A DNA stretch of 64,000 nucleotides from Bacillus_BD sp050389805 (GTDB lineage: Bacteria > Bacillota > Bacilli > Bacillales > Cytobacillaceae). Made by a program: the position numbers and the translations under genes. Location of the stretch: contig NZ_CP130945.1 of the NCBI RefSeq assembly GCF_050389805.1, positions 5,087,561 to 5,151,560 of the forward strand, given 5' to 3'. A model generated the notes under the pieces. The model ran no database searches and was not told the DNA's origin. It saw only the letters and a program-made list of their open reading frames with translations. Below, one piece after another: positions 15,789 to 25,243 of this stretch. How positions within the stretch are numbered: the first letter of the stretch is position 1; the number at the start of each line of letters is the position of its first letter.

Positions 15789-16568
15789 TTACAAAGTACC
15801 AATCATTCCACCATCAATATTGACTGATGTACCTGTGACATAGGAAGCTGCATCTGATACAAGGAATGTAATGACTTTGGCTGCTTCTTCTGTGTCCCCA
15901 ATACGACCTAGAGGAATTTGACGATCCTGACTTGAAAATTGTTCCCAAGATAGATTTGAACTCTGTTCCTTCCACATTCTCTCTACTTGCTCACTTCGAA
16001 TCCACCCAATACATACCGTATTCACTCGGATATTGTCTGGACCAAGATCTTTACTCATTGCTTTAGTCAGAGCCATACCAGCTGCTCTACTAACTGACGT
16101 AGGTAAAGATGATTCCGGAGGGGTTTTCCCAATAGCAGCTGTCACATTAATAATGGCACCACCTCCAACTTTTTTCATAAAAGGAACAGCATAACGCGAA
16201 CAATGAATAGCACCAAAAAGCTTTAAATCAAGATCCTGTTTCCAAAGCTCTGTGCTCACGTTATCAAATGGCTGCGCTTGAGATGTGCCAGCATTATTGA
16301 CTAAAATGTCTAAACGCCCATATTTTTCAATAGTAGCAGATACTACGTTTTGGCAATCCGCTTCTTTTGTTACATCACATTCTATGTAAAATACTTCTTT
16401 CCCTGTTTGCTGGTATATATAGGAGGCTGCTTCTGTTAACCGATCCGTATTTCTTGCACAAATCGTCACTTGAGCTCCTTCACTCACTAAATAAAGCGCC
16501 GTTTTTAATCCAATTCCCTTACTTGAACCTGTGATTAAGGCTACTTTGCCTGTTAATCCTAATTCCAT
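15789..16568 (-). CDS. SDR family NAD(P)-dependent oxidoreductase
   Basis: A 259-aa classical short-chain dehydrogenase: cofactor site TGSSKGIG (about 13-20), LVNNAGTS, the catalytic Ser region around INVTAAIG and a C-terminal NIDGGM. The usual YxxxK catalytic pair is not present in standard form: the region reads PTSVSRAAGMALTKA, where Tyr is replaced by Val-Ser and the Lys by Ala, so activity is doubtful or non-canonical. I start at ATG 16568 with AAGGGAGATTGCG upstream rather than the longer frame at 16586. Substrate unknown; it is monocistronic. Confidence 0.8.
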   Translation of the reverse strand: MELGLTGKVALITGSSKGIGLKTALYLVSEGAQVTICARNTDRLTEAASYIYQQTGKEVFYIECDVTKEADCQNVVSATIEKYGRLDILVNNAGTSQAQPFDNVSTELWKQDLDLKLFGAIHCSRYAVPFMKKVGGGAIINVTAAIGKTPPESSLPTSVSRAAGMALTKAMSKDLGPDNIRVNTVCIGWIRSEQVERMWKEQSSNLSWEQFSSQDRQIPLGRIGDTEEAAKVITFLVSDAASYVTGTSVNIDGGMIGTL

Positions 16569-16797
16569 CGCAATCTCCCTTCTCACATACTTTTAATTGT
16601 ATTAGCATCTTATATACAATTATTTCAGAATAATAAAATAAAGTCAATTTAATGAACTTTACAGAGGGTATTGTGGGACGAACGATGTAATCTATTAACC
16701 CTTAACAAACAATGGAGTGGAAATAACAGTTATTAGCCTTCATTCAAAAAACAATGTTATGATAGAGGCAATATGCCTTAAGGAGATCGAACAATCT

Positions 16798-17532
16798 ATG
16801 AAAATACCAATATTATTCGAAGATAATCATCTGCTTTTGGTAGAAAAGCCAATTAATGTTCCAGTACAAGCAGATCGTAGTGGGGATCTTGATTTCTTAT
16901 CCATGTTAAAAAAGGACATTAAAATACGCTACCAAAAGCCTGGTAATGTTTATTTGGGACTTGTACATCGCCTAGACCGCCCTGTTGGGGGTGCCATGGT
17001 GTTTGCCAAAACTTCTAAAGCTGCTTCTAGATTATCAGATATGATCGCAGACATATGATTGAACGGAATTATGTAGCTGTTGTTCGCGGAACCCCTAATA
17101 AAAAAAGGGCAACTCGTGAATTATCTTTATAAGGATAATCAAAAAAATAAGGTGTATGTGGTTTCTTCTAAACATCCAAACGCTAAAAAAGCCGTACTAT
17201 ATTTCGAGCTGTTGTAATCAAAAAAAGGATATAGTCTACTATCTGTAAATCTACACACGGGGAGACCTCGTCAAATTCGAGTTCAGTTATCAACAATGGG
17301 AACACCCATTTTTGGGGATCAAAAATATGGGGAGCATCTTACTAAAACTGGACAACAACGGGCATTGTGGACCCATTCACTTCATTTCGAGCACCCAGTT
17401 AAGAAAGAACCACTTGGAGGTTTTTCCTTTCCACCTAGCACCTTCCCTTGGAACCTATGGGAGACTTTTAATCATACAAACAGGAATTCCCACTCTTTTT
17501 GGGAAAATCATTCACTAAATATGAATACGTAG
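16798..17532 (+). pseudogene. Broken RluA-family pseudouridine synthase gene
   Basis: The first piece starts at ATG 16798 with MKIPILFEDNHLLLVEKP and includes the catalytic GLVHRLDRPVGG motif (the Asp of HRLDR). After about 17050 the homology jumps frame (ERNYVAVVRG), jumps again near 17100, and the continuation KVYVVSSKHPNAKKAVLYF meets an in-frame TAA at 17215-17217 before going on through LHTGRPRQIRVQLSTMGTP and FGDQKYG to about 17532. So at least two frameshifts and one stop separate all the parts of a normal RluD/YjbO-type protein. Recent inactivation is likely because the remaining sequence is well preserved. Confidence 0.85.
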
Positions 17533-17583
17533 CAGATTGTAGTTAAGTCACTAGGTCTAGATTATTTTAATGGCAAAAGACGA

Positions 17584-17612
17584 TAGGCATCATCCGTTTT
17601 GGATGATGCCTA
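17584..17612. terminator. Bidirectional terminator
   Basis: ATAGGCATCATCC pairs perfectly with GGATGATGCCTAT around TTTT-containing loop; it separates the broken RluA gene from the convergent HAD gene. Confidence 0.85.
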
Positions 17613-17616
17613 TTTC

Positions 17617-18483
17617 TTAAAGATGATACTCCTTTAGCATTTCCTCAATGGCATATGCTACGCCGTCCTCTGTATTTTGTTTCGTTCTATACTTGCACAA
17701 TTCAATTATTTCTGTTGCAGCATTTCCCATTGCAACGCCACGACCGGCTTCCTGAAGCATAGTTTTATCATTCAAGTTATCTCCAAGCGCCATGACATCC
17801 TTCATCTCAATCCCTAAGTTATCAACGTATTCCTTTAATGCAAGTCCCTTGTTTGCATTAGGATGGTTAAACTCAAGATTTAAATGACCAGAAGATGTTA
17901 TGATGATCCCATCTTCATTTTTTAATTCATTGTACGCCTCTGTTAATTTCCTCTCATCAAGGGAAAAACCGAGTATTTTAAAAACCTCATGATTCTCACT
18001 AGAAAGAACTTTTTCTAGATTTGTAATGACCTGCACGTTTTCATCTTGAAATCTTTGTTCCACGACCTGCCAAATCTCTTCTTCTGTAGAGTTAGGCATG
18101 GCGTCTTTAAACATCTGAATGGCCACGTTCATAAAATCATCTTTCCCGGATGAAAGAACAATGTTTTCCATAAATAACTCTGTATACATTTCCGCTTTCT
18201 GACAAACTGAAATAATCCTACGGCAAACCGCCTTATCCATTGGGATACTTCTGATTAAGTTTCCATCAATGTCATATGCAGTAGCGCCATTAAGGCTTAT
18301 AATGGGGCATGAGATTCCTGCTTTCGTTAAGATTCTTTTAGCAGAATCATAGGATCTTCCTGTTGCGACAACAAAGGTCAGTCCTTTTTCTTCAGCACTT
18401 TTTATTGCCTCGACATTTCCTCTACTGACTTCACCTTTTTCATTTAAAAGAGTCCCGTCTAAATCTGATGCAATTAATTTCAT
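17617..18483 (-). CDS. Cof-type HAD-superfamily hydrolase (sugar-phosphate phosphatase-like)
   Basis: A 288-aa cytosolic HAD phosphatase of the Cof/YkrA type (subclass IIB cap). Motif I is SDLDGTLL (nucleophile Asp8, acid Asp10), motif II VATGRSY, motif III Lys in HPNANKGLAL, motif IV ALGDNLNDKTML. Members dephosphorylate a range of sugar phosphates or FMN; the natural substrate here is not evident. Start at ATG 18483 with GAGGT upstream. Single gene between terminators. Confidence 0.88.
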   Translation of the reverse strand: MKLIASDLDGTLLNEKGEVSRGNVEAIKSAEEKGLTFVVATGRSYDSAKRILTKAGISCPIISLNGATAYDIDGNLIRSIPMDKAVCRRIISVCQKAEMYTELFMENIVLSSGKDDFMNVAIQMFKDAMPNSTEEEIWQVVEQRFQDENVQVITNLEKVLSSENHEVFKILGFSLDERKLTEAYNELKNEDGIIITSSGHLNLEFNHPNANKGLALKEYVDNLGIEMKDVMALGDNLNDKTMLQEAGRGVAMGNAATEIIELCKYRTKQNTEDGVAYAIEEMLKEYHL

Positions 18484-18584
18484 TTTCTTAATTACCTCAT
18501 TTACTTTGTCATTTGTGTATACTATATCACAAATACAAGGGATTATATAATTTTCAAATCAAGAAAGATGCTAAAACAAAAACA

Positions 18585-18614
18585 GGTATTCGATATGATA
18601 ACCTATCGAATACC
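18585..18614. terminator. Terminator of the ABC transporter operon
   Basis: GGTATTCGATA pairs with TATCGAATACC; on the minus strand it is followed by TGTTTTTGTTTT. Confidence 0.85.
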
Positions 18615-18631
18615 TTCTTTATGTCTTTGAT

Positions 18632-19342
18632 TTAATGAGATTTCCCCGCAATCTGAATCCTCTTATCTTCCCTTTCTACCGCTAACAGAACACCATCTGT
18701 CATATTAAAAACTCTATCACAATAGTCTATAAGCCGAATATCATGCGTCACTACAATCGTTGTTGTTTTTTTCTGTTTTGTGATCTTTTTAAATAGACTC
18801 ATAACTTCATAGGCACGGTCGGAGTCAAGAGAAGCTGTAGGTTCATCAGCTAGAATAATAGAAGGGTTGCTATACAAAGCCTTAGCAATCGCTACACGCT
18901 GTCGTTGTCCACCAGATAAGTCAGAAGGATATTTCTTAAGTAAGCCTGCGATGTCTAGGTCCTCATAAAGTTGGTCCCGCTCTGCTTTCGAGAGATTCCC
19001 ATTTTTTACTTTATCTAACAACTTCAATTGATTAGATACGGAAAGAAACGGGACTAAGTTAGATGCTTGTAACACAAAACCGATTTCCTTGAGTCGAATT
19101 TTGGATCGTTCTTTTTCATTTGAAACGGTTAAGTTATTCCCATTGATCATTACATCACCTGAGGTTGGGGATAATAATCCTCCGACAATGGAGAGAAATG
19201 TACTTTTGCCAGAACCTGATGGACCAATAATGGCTATTAACTCCCCTCGGTCAGCAAGAAAATGGGTTTCCTTTAAAGCGTCCACTTTTTTATGACCACT
19301 CCCATAACTCTTTTTAACTCCATGTAACTCTAATACTGCCAT
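18632..19342 (-). CDS. ABC transporter ATP-binding protein (MacB/DevA-like)
   Basis: A 236-aa ATPase subunit: Walker A GPSGSGKST, Q-loop FVLQASNLVP, signature LSGGQRQR, Walker B IILADEPTASLD and the switch His in VVTHDIR. It is of the class that pairs with FtsX-like permeases for efflux or membrane-protein extraction. Start preceded by GGAGGGTAATGTT. It lies 4 nt downstream of the permease gene, so the two are one operon, divergent from a MerR regulator. Confidence 0.92.
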   Translation of the reverse strand: MAVLELHGVKKSYGSGHKKVDALKETHFLADRGELIAIIGPSGSGKSTFLSIVGGLLSPTSGDVMINGNNLTVSNEKERSKIRLKEIGFVLQASNLVPFLSVSNQLKLLDKVKNGNLSKAERDQLYEDLDIAGLLKKYPSDLSGGQRQRVAIAKALYSNPSIILADEPTASLDSDRAYEVMSLFKKITKQKKTTTIVVTHDIRLIDYCDRVFNMTDGVLLAVEREDKRIQIAGKSH

Positions 19343-19346
19343 AACA

Positions 19347-20414
19347 TTACCCTCCTATCGCTTTCAATGGATCGATCCGAACAATGGTTAAAACGGAAAA
19401 AACAGCACCGACCGTTGCAACCAACATCAAGATGAGACCATAGATTACCATCAAGGTCAGATCAAACGAAACTGGAACTGCTGCTGGCAAAAAGGCTCCT
19501 GAAATAATGGTTAAAGCAAAGCCTAGAGCCGTTCCGATAAATGATAGTATGAAAGTTTGAGCTACTACAGACCAGGATAAATACGAACTAGAAATCCCTT
19601 GAGCCTTCATAACTCCAAACATGCTAATCTTTTGTACAGTCAACACATATAAGAAAATAGCGACGATAATCGATGAAATCCCAAAAAGAAAGTAAATCAT
19701 AAAATTGAGTGTCAATTTTTGTTCCGTATATCCAGGTAAATTTTCTATGAATGATTGGATTTCAATCGTTTCTAGCTCCTTATTCTGTGTGTGATTAGAG
19801 ATCGATTCATCCCCGACAACAATTGCATTGATTTGATCCTTATTCTGATCAGCGGTTTCACCAAATTTTACTTTATGGAAAGTTATAAGGTCCGCATAGA
19901 GAACAGGTGCCGCATTAAATCGAGCATTGTCTGTAAACCCAACAATGGTTAAAGTTTCGTCACTAGAAGATAGAGATAATGTATCACCTAGTTTGAATCC
20001 TTCTTCTTTAAGCGAATCATCGGCAATCACCTCATTAGTCTTTTCAAACGCCCTTCCTTCCGTGACATTTGGCATTAAAAACTCCTCTTTATGAATACCG
20101 AAGAGAGAGATATTTTGCTTCTGATCACCATTATTAGCGATGGCATTTAACTGCCCAATTACAGCTGTTTCTTGCGCTGTAATATCCTTTAGTTGATCGG
20201 TTGACATGAATGATTGATACAGGTTTTTATCCGATTCTTCGGTCAAAATAATGGCTGATGCATCCCATTTGTCGACCGCTTCCCGATTTAAATTAGCGAG
20301 TCCTGTTGCAAGTCCAGAGAGAAAAAATACAAGATAGGAAACAAGCATGAGAATGCCAGTAATTAAAGCAAAGCGAAGTTTATTTTTTTTTATTTCATTC
20401 CAAGCTAAAAACAC
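19347..20414 (-). CDS. ABC transporter permease (FtsX/MacB/DevC-like)
   Basis: A 355-aa membrane protein with one N-terminal membrane segment (about 14-36), a ~180-residue extracytoplasmic domain and three C-terminal segments, the FtsX-family plan. The opening MFLAWNEIKKNKLRFALI is typical of the DevC/HrtB-like branch; some members export haem or toxic compounds, but nothing in the sequence fixes the substrate. Start is GTG after AAAGGAAGTGACGCT. The control region is shared with the MerR gene, whose operator-like dyads suggest joint regulation. Confidence 0.88.
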   Translation of the reverse strand: MFLAWNEIKKNKLRFALITGILMLVSYLVFFLSGLATGLANLNREAVDKWDASAIILTEESDKNLYQSFMSTDQLKDITAQETAVIGQLNAIANNGDQKQNISLFGIHKEEFLMPNVTEGRAFEKTNEVIADDSLKEEGFKLGDTLSLSSSDETLTIVGFTDNARFNAAPVLYADLITFHKVKFGETADQNKDQINAIVVGDESISNHTQNKELETIEIQSFIENLPGYTEQKLTLNFMIYFLFGISSIIVAIFLYVLTVQKISMFGVMKAQGISSSYLSWSVVAQTFILSFIGTALGFALTIISGAFLPAAVPVSFDLTLMVIYGLILMLVATVGAVFSVLTIVRIDPLKAIGG

Positions 20415-20537
20415 AGCGTCACTTCCTTTGTATTAGGGTCTTGTTACATTTGTATGTTTAACACTGCCCTTACTTTTAAATTATTAAAATCATGATTAAC
20501 CCTATTATGAACTTAAACAACCTCTTTTGTCAAATGT

Positions 20538-20637
20538 TTGTATAATCTAATTTACAATTAATTATACAATATTATATTCCTAATAAATACGATTTAAACT
20601 AATTACTGTATAATGTTTGTAGATATAACATTGTACA
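20538..20637. promoter_or_regulatory. Two operator-like dyads in the divergent ABC exporter / MerR region
   Basis: Dyad A: TTGTATAAT (20538-20546) and ATTATACAA (20561-20569), perfect 9-bp arms. Dyad B: TGTATAATGTT (20607-20617) and AACATTGTACA (20627-20637), 10 of 11 pairs. Both share the TGTA(T/C)A end. MerR-type proteins bind such dyads between or over promoter elements, so autoregulation plus control of the exporter is a reasonable inference. Confidence 0.55.
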
Positions 20638-20705
20638 AAAAATACAAATTCGTTATACTAATGATGCCTACAGGAATTTGGACTTACTAAGGGGATGAAA
20701 TAAAA

Positions 20706-21617
20706 GTGATGCAATCCAACCAAAATGGATTATTTTCCATACAACAAGTTGCCGATATGACTGGATTATCAAAGCAAGTCATTCGAAAATGGGAAGAACG
20801 GTACGGTATTATTCAACCGAAGCGATTGGATAATGGATATAGAGTCTATAGTCACGAGGATGTTAAAACACTTTTAAAAGTGAAATTACTCTCGGAACAG
20901 GGTCACTCGCTTAAACAAGCGGCGCTTCTTGTAAAAGAGGTTGAAGAAGAACCTAAAATGCCATTATTTAAGGATGAACAAAAATCCCCCAATTATGAAC
21001 AATGGAATGAATATGTTTTACGCCTTTTAGAAAAAGGGAATCACTGTGATGAGATTGAACTAAACTTTATCCTTAATCAAGCCTATCATCACTTAGGGAT
21101 CGATCATTTTTTAACTGATATCGCGATTCCCTTTTTAAAAGAAGTGGGTAGAAAGTGGGAAAATCATGAGTGGAGTGAATATCAAGAATCTGTATCAAGT
21201 TTGGTTGTTAGGGATTTCTTAGTCCAAATTCGACGAAATTATCAATACCGAGATTCTGCCCCATTTGTGCTCGGAGCGTGTCTTCCATATGAACATCATG
21301 AGGTCCCATTACATCTAGTCCTCATGAAATTCATGATGAAAGGATGGAAAACTCAACTGGTTGGAGCTTCTCCCGCCCCGGGGTCTATTGAATCTTTGGT
21401 ATGTAAACTAAAACCGAGTGTCGTTTTGTTATCTGCTACAACCACAATCCCATTTGAAACAGATCCTACACTACTGCAAAGATTAGATGAATTTGCTCAA
21501 AAGCAAGAAAACATCGCTTTCTATCTTGGCGGCCAAGGGACCATTCATTATCACTTCGACTATAAACCACGGGCTATTCGTATAACGAATTCTGTTGAAG
21601 ATATTTTAAAGCCTTAA
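20706..21617 (+). CDS. MerR family regulator with cobalamin-binding-like domain (CarH/LitR-like)
   Basis: A 303-aa protein: N-terminal MerR helix-turn-helix (FSIQQVADMTGLSKQVIRKW, about 10-29, then the GYRVYSHED wing), a helical domain (about 100-180) and a B12-binding-like Rossmann domain (about 190-300). In CarH photoreceptors a W-x9-EH motif caps cobalamin and ExHxxG carries the lower-ligand His. Here the first reads W-x9-ES and the second EHHEVP: the ligand His is kept, while the capping His and the Gly are changed. Cobalamin binding is therefore plausible but light sensing is uncertain. GTG 20706 or ATG 20709 both follow AAGGGGATG. Confidence 0.8.
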   Translation: MMQSNQNGLFSIQQVADMTGLSKQVIRKWEERYGIIQPKRLDNGYRVYSHEDVKTLLKVKLLSEQGHSLKQAALLVKEVEEEPKMPLFKDEQKSPNYEQWNEYVLRLLEKGNHCDEIELNFILNQAYHHLGIDHFLTDIAIPFLKEVGRKWENHEWSEYQESVSSLVVRDFLVQIRRNYQYRDSAPFVLGACLPYEHHEVPLHLVLMKFMMKGWKTQLVGASPAPGSIESLVCKLKPSVVLLSATTTIPFETDPTLLQRLDEFAQKQENIAFYLGGQGTIHYHFDYKPRAIRITNSVEDILKP

Positions 21618-21867
21618 GTTTTGTTAAATTGTCCCCTAACCAAATAATAGAATGATATTCATAAAAGAAAAAATGAATCTGTTGGTTTTCATTCTAAACT
21701 ACAAAGCCTATTTGAAATCCATTCTAAATCATTCTGCAATTTAATAAAATGATAAGGGAGCCAGACTCCCTTATCATAGCCATTTTAATTCTACAAACTG
21801 TTTGTATTGAATCACCGCTTTCATTAATCATGCTGGTTTTGTTAATAAACCGATGGGAGTTGATGAC

Positions 21868-22320
21868 TTGAGCACTTTTGATCCAAGAAAACTATCTGTG
21901 GAATATATGGATGGTGTTACTTTTACAAAACCCATTATTCCTAGGCGTTACACACTCACTCACTCTGATGTAACCGGAGAATTATTTTTAAACATTGGAA
22001 TGAATTATGCCTGGAATAAAATCAACCCTATGAGAGATGAAGTATTAGGGGAATGGAAATCAAATGGAAGTACCTTATACTATTGTGTTTATCTGTATAT
22101 TGATCAAGGAGAATACAATCAACATATAGCATCTAAACGCATTGAAATATTTAGACGTGAATTACCACTTGCATTAAAGGCTATTCGATATGGCGATCGA
22201 TTGTTATTTAACACATACCCCTATTTAGATAACGCCTCCATCATCATTCACTTCTTATCAGCTTATCCTCAGTTTACAATTCAGGAAAACTGGGGGACTT
22301 TCCTAAGCATCAATACTTAA
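21868..22320 (+). CDS. Staygreen-like protein
   Basis: A 150-aa protein whose opening FDPRKLSVEYMDGV and PRRYTLTHSDVTGELFLNIG match the staygreen family (in plants, chlorophyll Mg-dechelatase and its regulators). In non-photosynthetic bacilli the role is unknown; bacterial homologues can remove Mg from chlorophyll derivatives in vitro, so a tetrapyrrole-related task is possible. I prefer TTG 21868, which has GGGAG eight bases upstream, over the ATG at 21853, which has none. It is a single gene between the MerR regulator and an FAD oxidoreductase. Confidence 0.8.
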   Translation: MSTFDPRKLSVEYMDGVTFTKPIIPRRYTLTHSDVTGELFLNIGMNYAWNKINPMRDEVLGEWKSNGSTLYYCVYLYIDQGEYNQHIASKRIEIFRRELPLALKAIRYGDRLLFNTYPYLDNASIIIHFLSAYPQFTIQENWGTFLSINT

Positions 22321-22473
22321 ATTTAATTCCGCTTCAAGTTCATTTGCATCAGGGTAAAGTAACTCCTTCCTTTTTTGTACTATTCATTAACTGTGAGTAT
22401 GATTACTGCATACCTAGAGTCCAGTTGGAAATAGTAACTTTATACTTATTTAAAAACTGGAGGATATTCATCA

Positions 22474-23712
22474 ATGAATTTAAAATCTGGAACCTATTAT
22501 TGGCCTACCACCTTTCCTGATGCTCCATCATATCCAGCATTAGAAGAAGATCTATCTTGTGATGTATTAATCATTGGGGGTGGAAGCTCAGGGGCACAGT
22601 GTGCCTATTATCTTGCCGACACAGATTTAAACGTGGTTGTAATTGAAAAGGGGGAAATTGGTGGCGGTAGTACAAGTACGAATACAGCCCTCATTCAATA
22701 TTCCGGTGAAAAAATGTTCACAAATTTGATTAACACCTTTGGAGAAAGCTACATAGAAAGGCATTTACAATTACTAAAAGAAGCCATTAATGAAATGGAA
22801 ACAGCCTCAAAGAACGCCACAATTGATTGTGAATTTAAGAGAAGAGATACCTTATATTCGGCGAGCTGTGCAGAAGACGTTGAAAGTCTAAAAAGGGAAT
22901 ATGAATTTTTAAAGCAGCAAAACTGTGATGTTGCTTTTTTATCCAAGGAAGATATTGAAGCAAAATATCCTTTTAGTAGGGATGCTGCTATTTATTCATA
23001 CAATGATGCAGAGATCAATCCTTTCAGATTCACTCATGCACTATTAGATTATGCCGCAAGAAAAGGAGTCCGTATATATGAAAATACAGAAATGAACGGT
23101 CACCATTATGATAAAGAAAATGAAAAAATGATTGTTTCTACGAAAAATAGACATTCGATACAAGCAAGCTATGTTATATTTGCAGCAGGTTATGAAGGAG
23201 TAGAAATTAAACAAGAGAAAAAAACTTCCTTTGTGAGCACGTATACGGTTACAACCAACCCAGTAGAAGATCTCTCCGAATGGTATAACCAGACACTGAT
23301 TTGGGAAACGGCTCGTCCCTATTTATTTATGCGTACAACTAAGGATAACCGGATTATCATAGGCGGACTTGATGATAATGCTACATATTCTGAAGATCGC
23401 GATAGTAAACTAGTACACAAGAAGAATAAACTCATTGAAGAATTTAATAAAATGTTTCCCCATATAAAAGTACAGCCAGAATATTACTTAGCCGCATTTT
23501 ACGGAGGTACATTGGATGGCATACCGATTATCGGTCAGTATGATGAATATCCTAATAGCTATTTCCTATTTGCCTTTGGAGATAATGGGACGGTTTATAG
23601 CCAAATGCTGTCGAAACTGATTGTAAACGAGATTGTTGAAGGAGACTGTCCAGATGTTGCTTTATACTTACAAGACCGCCCTTTAGTAAAAAGAAACAAG
23701 GATGCCTTCTAA
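22474..23712 (+). CDS. FAD-dependent oxidoreductase (DAO family)
   Basis: A 412-aa flavoenzyme of the D-amino-acid-oxidase/glycine-oxidase-like fold. The FAD site is DVLIIGGGSSGAQ (29-41), with the second glycine-rich ATG-like stretch VIFAAGYEG and the C-terminal FAFGDNGTVYSQM closing the flavin site. The N-terminal YYWPTTFPDAPSYPALEEDL before the Rossmann fold is common in this subgroup, whose substrates are amines or amino acids. No pathway partner is adjacent. Start after CTGGAGGATATTCATCA. Confidence 0.82.
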   Translation: MNLKSGTYYWPTTFPDAPSYPALEEDLSCDVLIIGGGSSGAQCAYYLADTDLNVVVIEKGEIGGGSTSTNTALIQYSGEKMFTNLINTFGESYIERHLQLLKEAINEMETASKNATIDCEFKRRDTLYSASCAEDVESLKREYEFLKQQNCDVAFLSKEDIEAKYPFSRDAAIYSYNDAEINPFRFTHALLDYAARKGVRIYENTEMNGHHYDKENEKMIVSTKNRHSIQASYVIFAAGYEGVEIKQEKKTSFVSTYTVTTNPVEDLSEWYNQTLIWETARPYLFMRTTKDNRIIIGGLDDNATYSEDRDSKLVHKKNKLIEEFNKMFPHIKVQPEYYLAAFYGGTLDGIPIIGQYDEYPNSYFLFAFGDNGTVYSQMLSKLIVNEIVEGDCPDVALYLQDRPLVKRNKDAF

Positions 23713-23735
23713 ATGGAAGCATCCTTGTTTGCTTT
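23695..23735. terminator. Bidirectional terminator overlapping the oxidoreductase stop codon
   Basis: AACAAGGATGC pairs with GCATCCTTGTT; the upstream arm lies inside the last codons of the FAD oxidoreductase gene. It also ends the convergent transporter transcript. Confidence 0.85.
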
Positions 23736-23748
23736 GTTGAATATATAC

Positions 23749-25011
23749 TCAACCTGCTAATATTTCCTTTTTTGCGTCTTCACTTTCCAAAGTTACTCTA
23801 TCAGGTTTAACAACGAAGATGCTAATTAATGTCGCAATCACAAAGAGAGCTAAAATAACATACAGCACCATGTCATAGGATTCTGTCTTATCAAGAACAA
23901 AAGCACTTAGCTGATTCCCTGTCAGTCCTGCAAATGCCCAAGCAGATAAAGCTAGTCCGTGTACGGTAGAAACACTATTTAACCCAAAGCGGTCAGATAA
24001 TAATGGTGGTAAAGAAGAAAATCCTCCACCATATCCAGCATTAACAATACAAAGTAAAGCGATAATAAGGATCGCAACCGAATTATTGATTGCATCAAAA
24101 ACTACGGTTAACAGTATGGATGCAATCGATAAAATGAAAATGATTTTATAGATTGAATTACGATCTTTTAATTTGTCTGCCCATGAGGAGAAAGCAATTC
24201 GTCCGCCTGCATTAAAAACAGCTGTTAACGAACTAACTAAACCAATTGCCCCAAATCCAATGAATGCTAAGATGCCTTTTTCTTGTGCGATTAACGCTAA
24301 TCCACATGTAATATTAATATAGAACATGAACCAAATTCCGATAAATGTTTTATTAGTTAATACTTTTCGATAGCTAAAGCTTGCACTTTGTACACTTTCT
24401 TCTTCATGTCCTGCTGGTTTCTTTATTAGCAAGTGTCCCATTACCATCATCACTAAATATATCCCTGCTAATATATAAAACATGGTATATATATTTTCAG
24501 GATTGGCTAAAACTCCAGTATTGTTTCTTTCTCCAAGTAGTTCTTCCATTAAAGGACTTGCAATGACCTTCGCCAAGCCAAAACCCGCAACAGCAAGGCC
24601 TGTTGCTAACCCTTTTTGCTTTTCAAACCAAAGCATTAATGTTTTAACCGGTGTTAAATAACCGATACCAAGTCCAATCCCCATCACAACTCCATAAGAA
24701 ACATAAATACCAATCAATGACTTTTGATAAATAAAAAACCCTGTGCCTGCCATTCCTACGACAAAAAACAATGCGGAAATCAGTGACGACTTATGAATGT
24801 CTTTTTCAACCAGTTTTCCTCCAAAAGCTGCAGACATACCCAGAACAAAAATGGCTATACTAAATGCCCATTCTACTTCACTGACAGAACTGCCAATATA
24901 AGCGGCAATATCACCCTTGAATAATGACCAACAGTAAACTGTACCAATACTACAGTGAATTAATAATGCCGGAAGTACAGCACGAATCCACTTATTATCA
25001 AATTTCCTCAT
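23749..25011 (-). CDS. OFA-type major facilitator (oxalate/formate antiporter family)
   Basis: A 420-aa, 12-segment MFS transporter. GTVYCWSLFKGDIAAYIG at the first segment and GIGLGIGYLTPVKTLMLWF in the fourth region are typical of the OFA family, which carries oxalate, formate, lactate or similar monocarboxylates; the substrate is not determinable. The start is placed at ATG 25011 because AAAAGGAG lies seven bases upstream; the longer frame from TTG 25035 would contain that Shine-Dalgarno sequence as coding. Monocistronic. Confidence 0.85.
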   Translation of the reverse strand: MRKFDNKWIRAVLPALLIHCSIGTVYCWSLFKGDIAAYIGSSVSEVEWAFSIAIFVLGMSAAFGGKLVEKDIHKSSLISALFFVVGMAGTGFFIYQKSLIGIYVSYGVVMGIGLGIGYLTPVKTLMLWFEKQKGLATGLAVAGFGLAKVIASPLMEELLGERNNTGVLANPENIYTMFYILAGIYLVMMVMGHLLIKKPAGHEEESVQSASFSYRKVLTNKTFIGIWFMFYINITCGLALIAQEKGILAFIGFGAIGLVSSLTAVFNAGGRIAFSSWADKLKDRNSIYKIIFILSIASILLTVVFDAINNSVAILIIALLCIVNAGYGGGFSSLPPLLSDRFGLNSVSTVHGLALSAWAFAGLTGNQLSAFVLDKTESYDMVLYVILALFVIATLISIFVVKPDRVTLESEDAKKEILAG

Positions 25012-25243
25012 ATCCAAACTCCTTTTCTTATTCAACCAACCTAAAAATTAAATACGAATATTAATTTTATTTAACAAAGTATACGTTCGACTATTGCATA
25101 AAATTTTAAGGGTTTTATTAAGTTTATAGGTTAAATTTAATTTATTTACGAAAATTAATAAAACCTATTATATATCATCTTCGTAAAAAAACAATGGTTT
25201 TTAACATATCGATAGTTAAAATGAGAAAAATATTAAATTCTAT

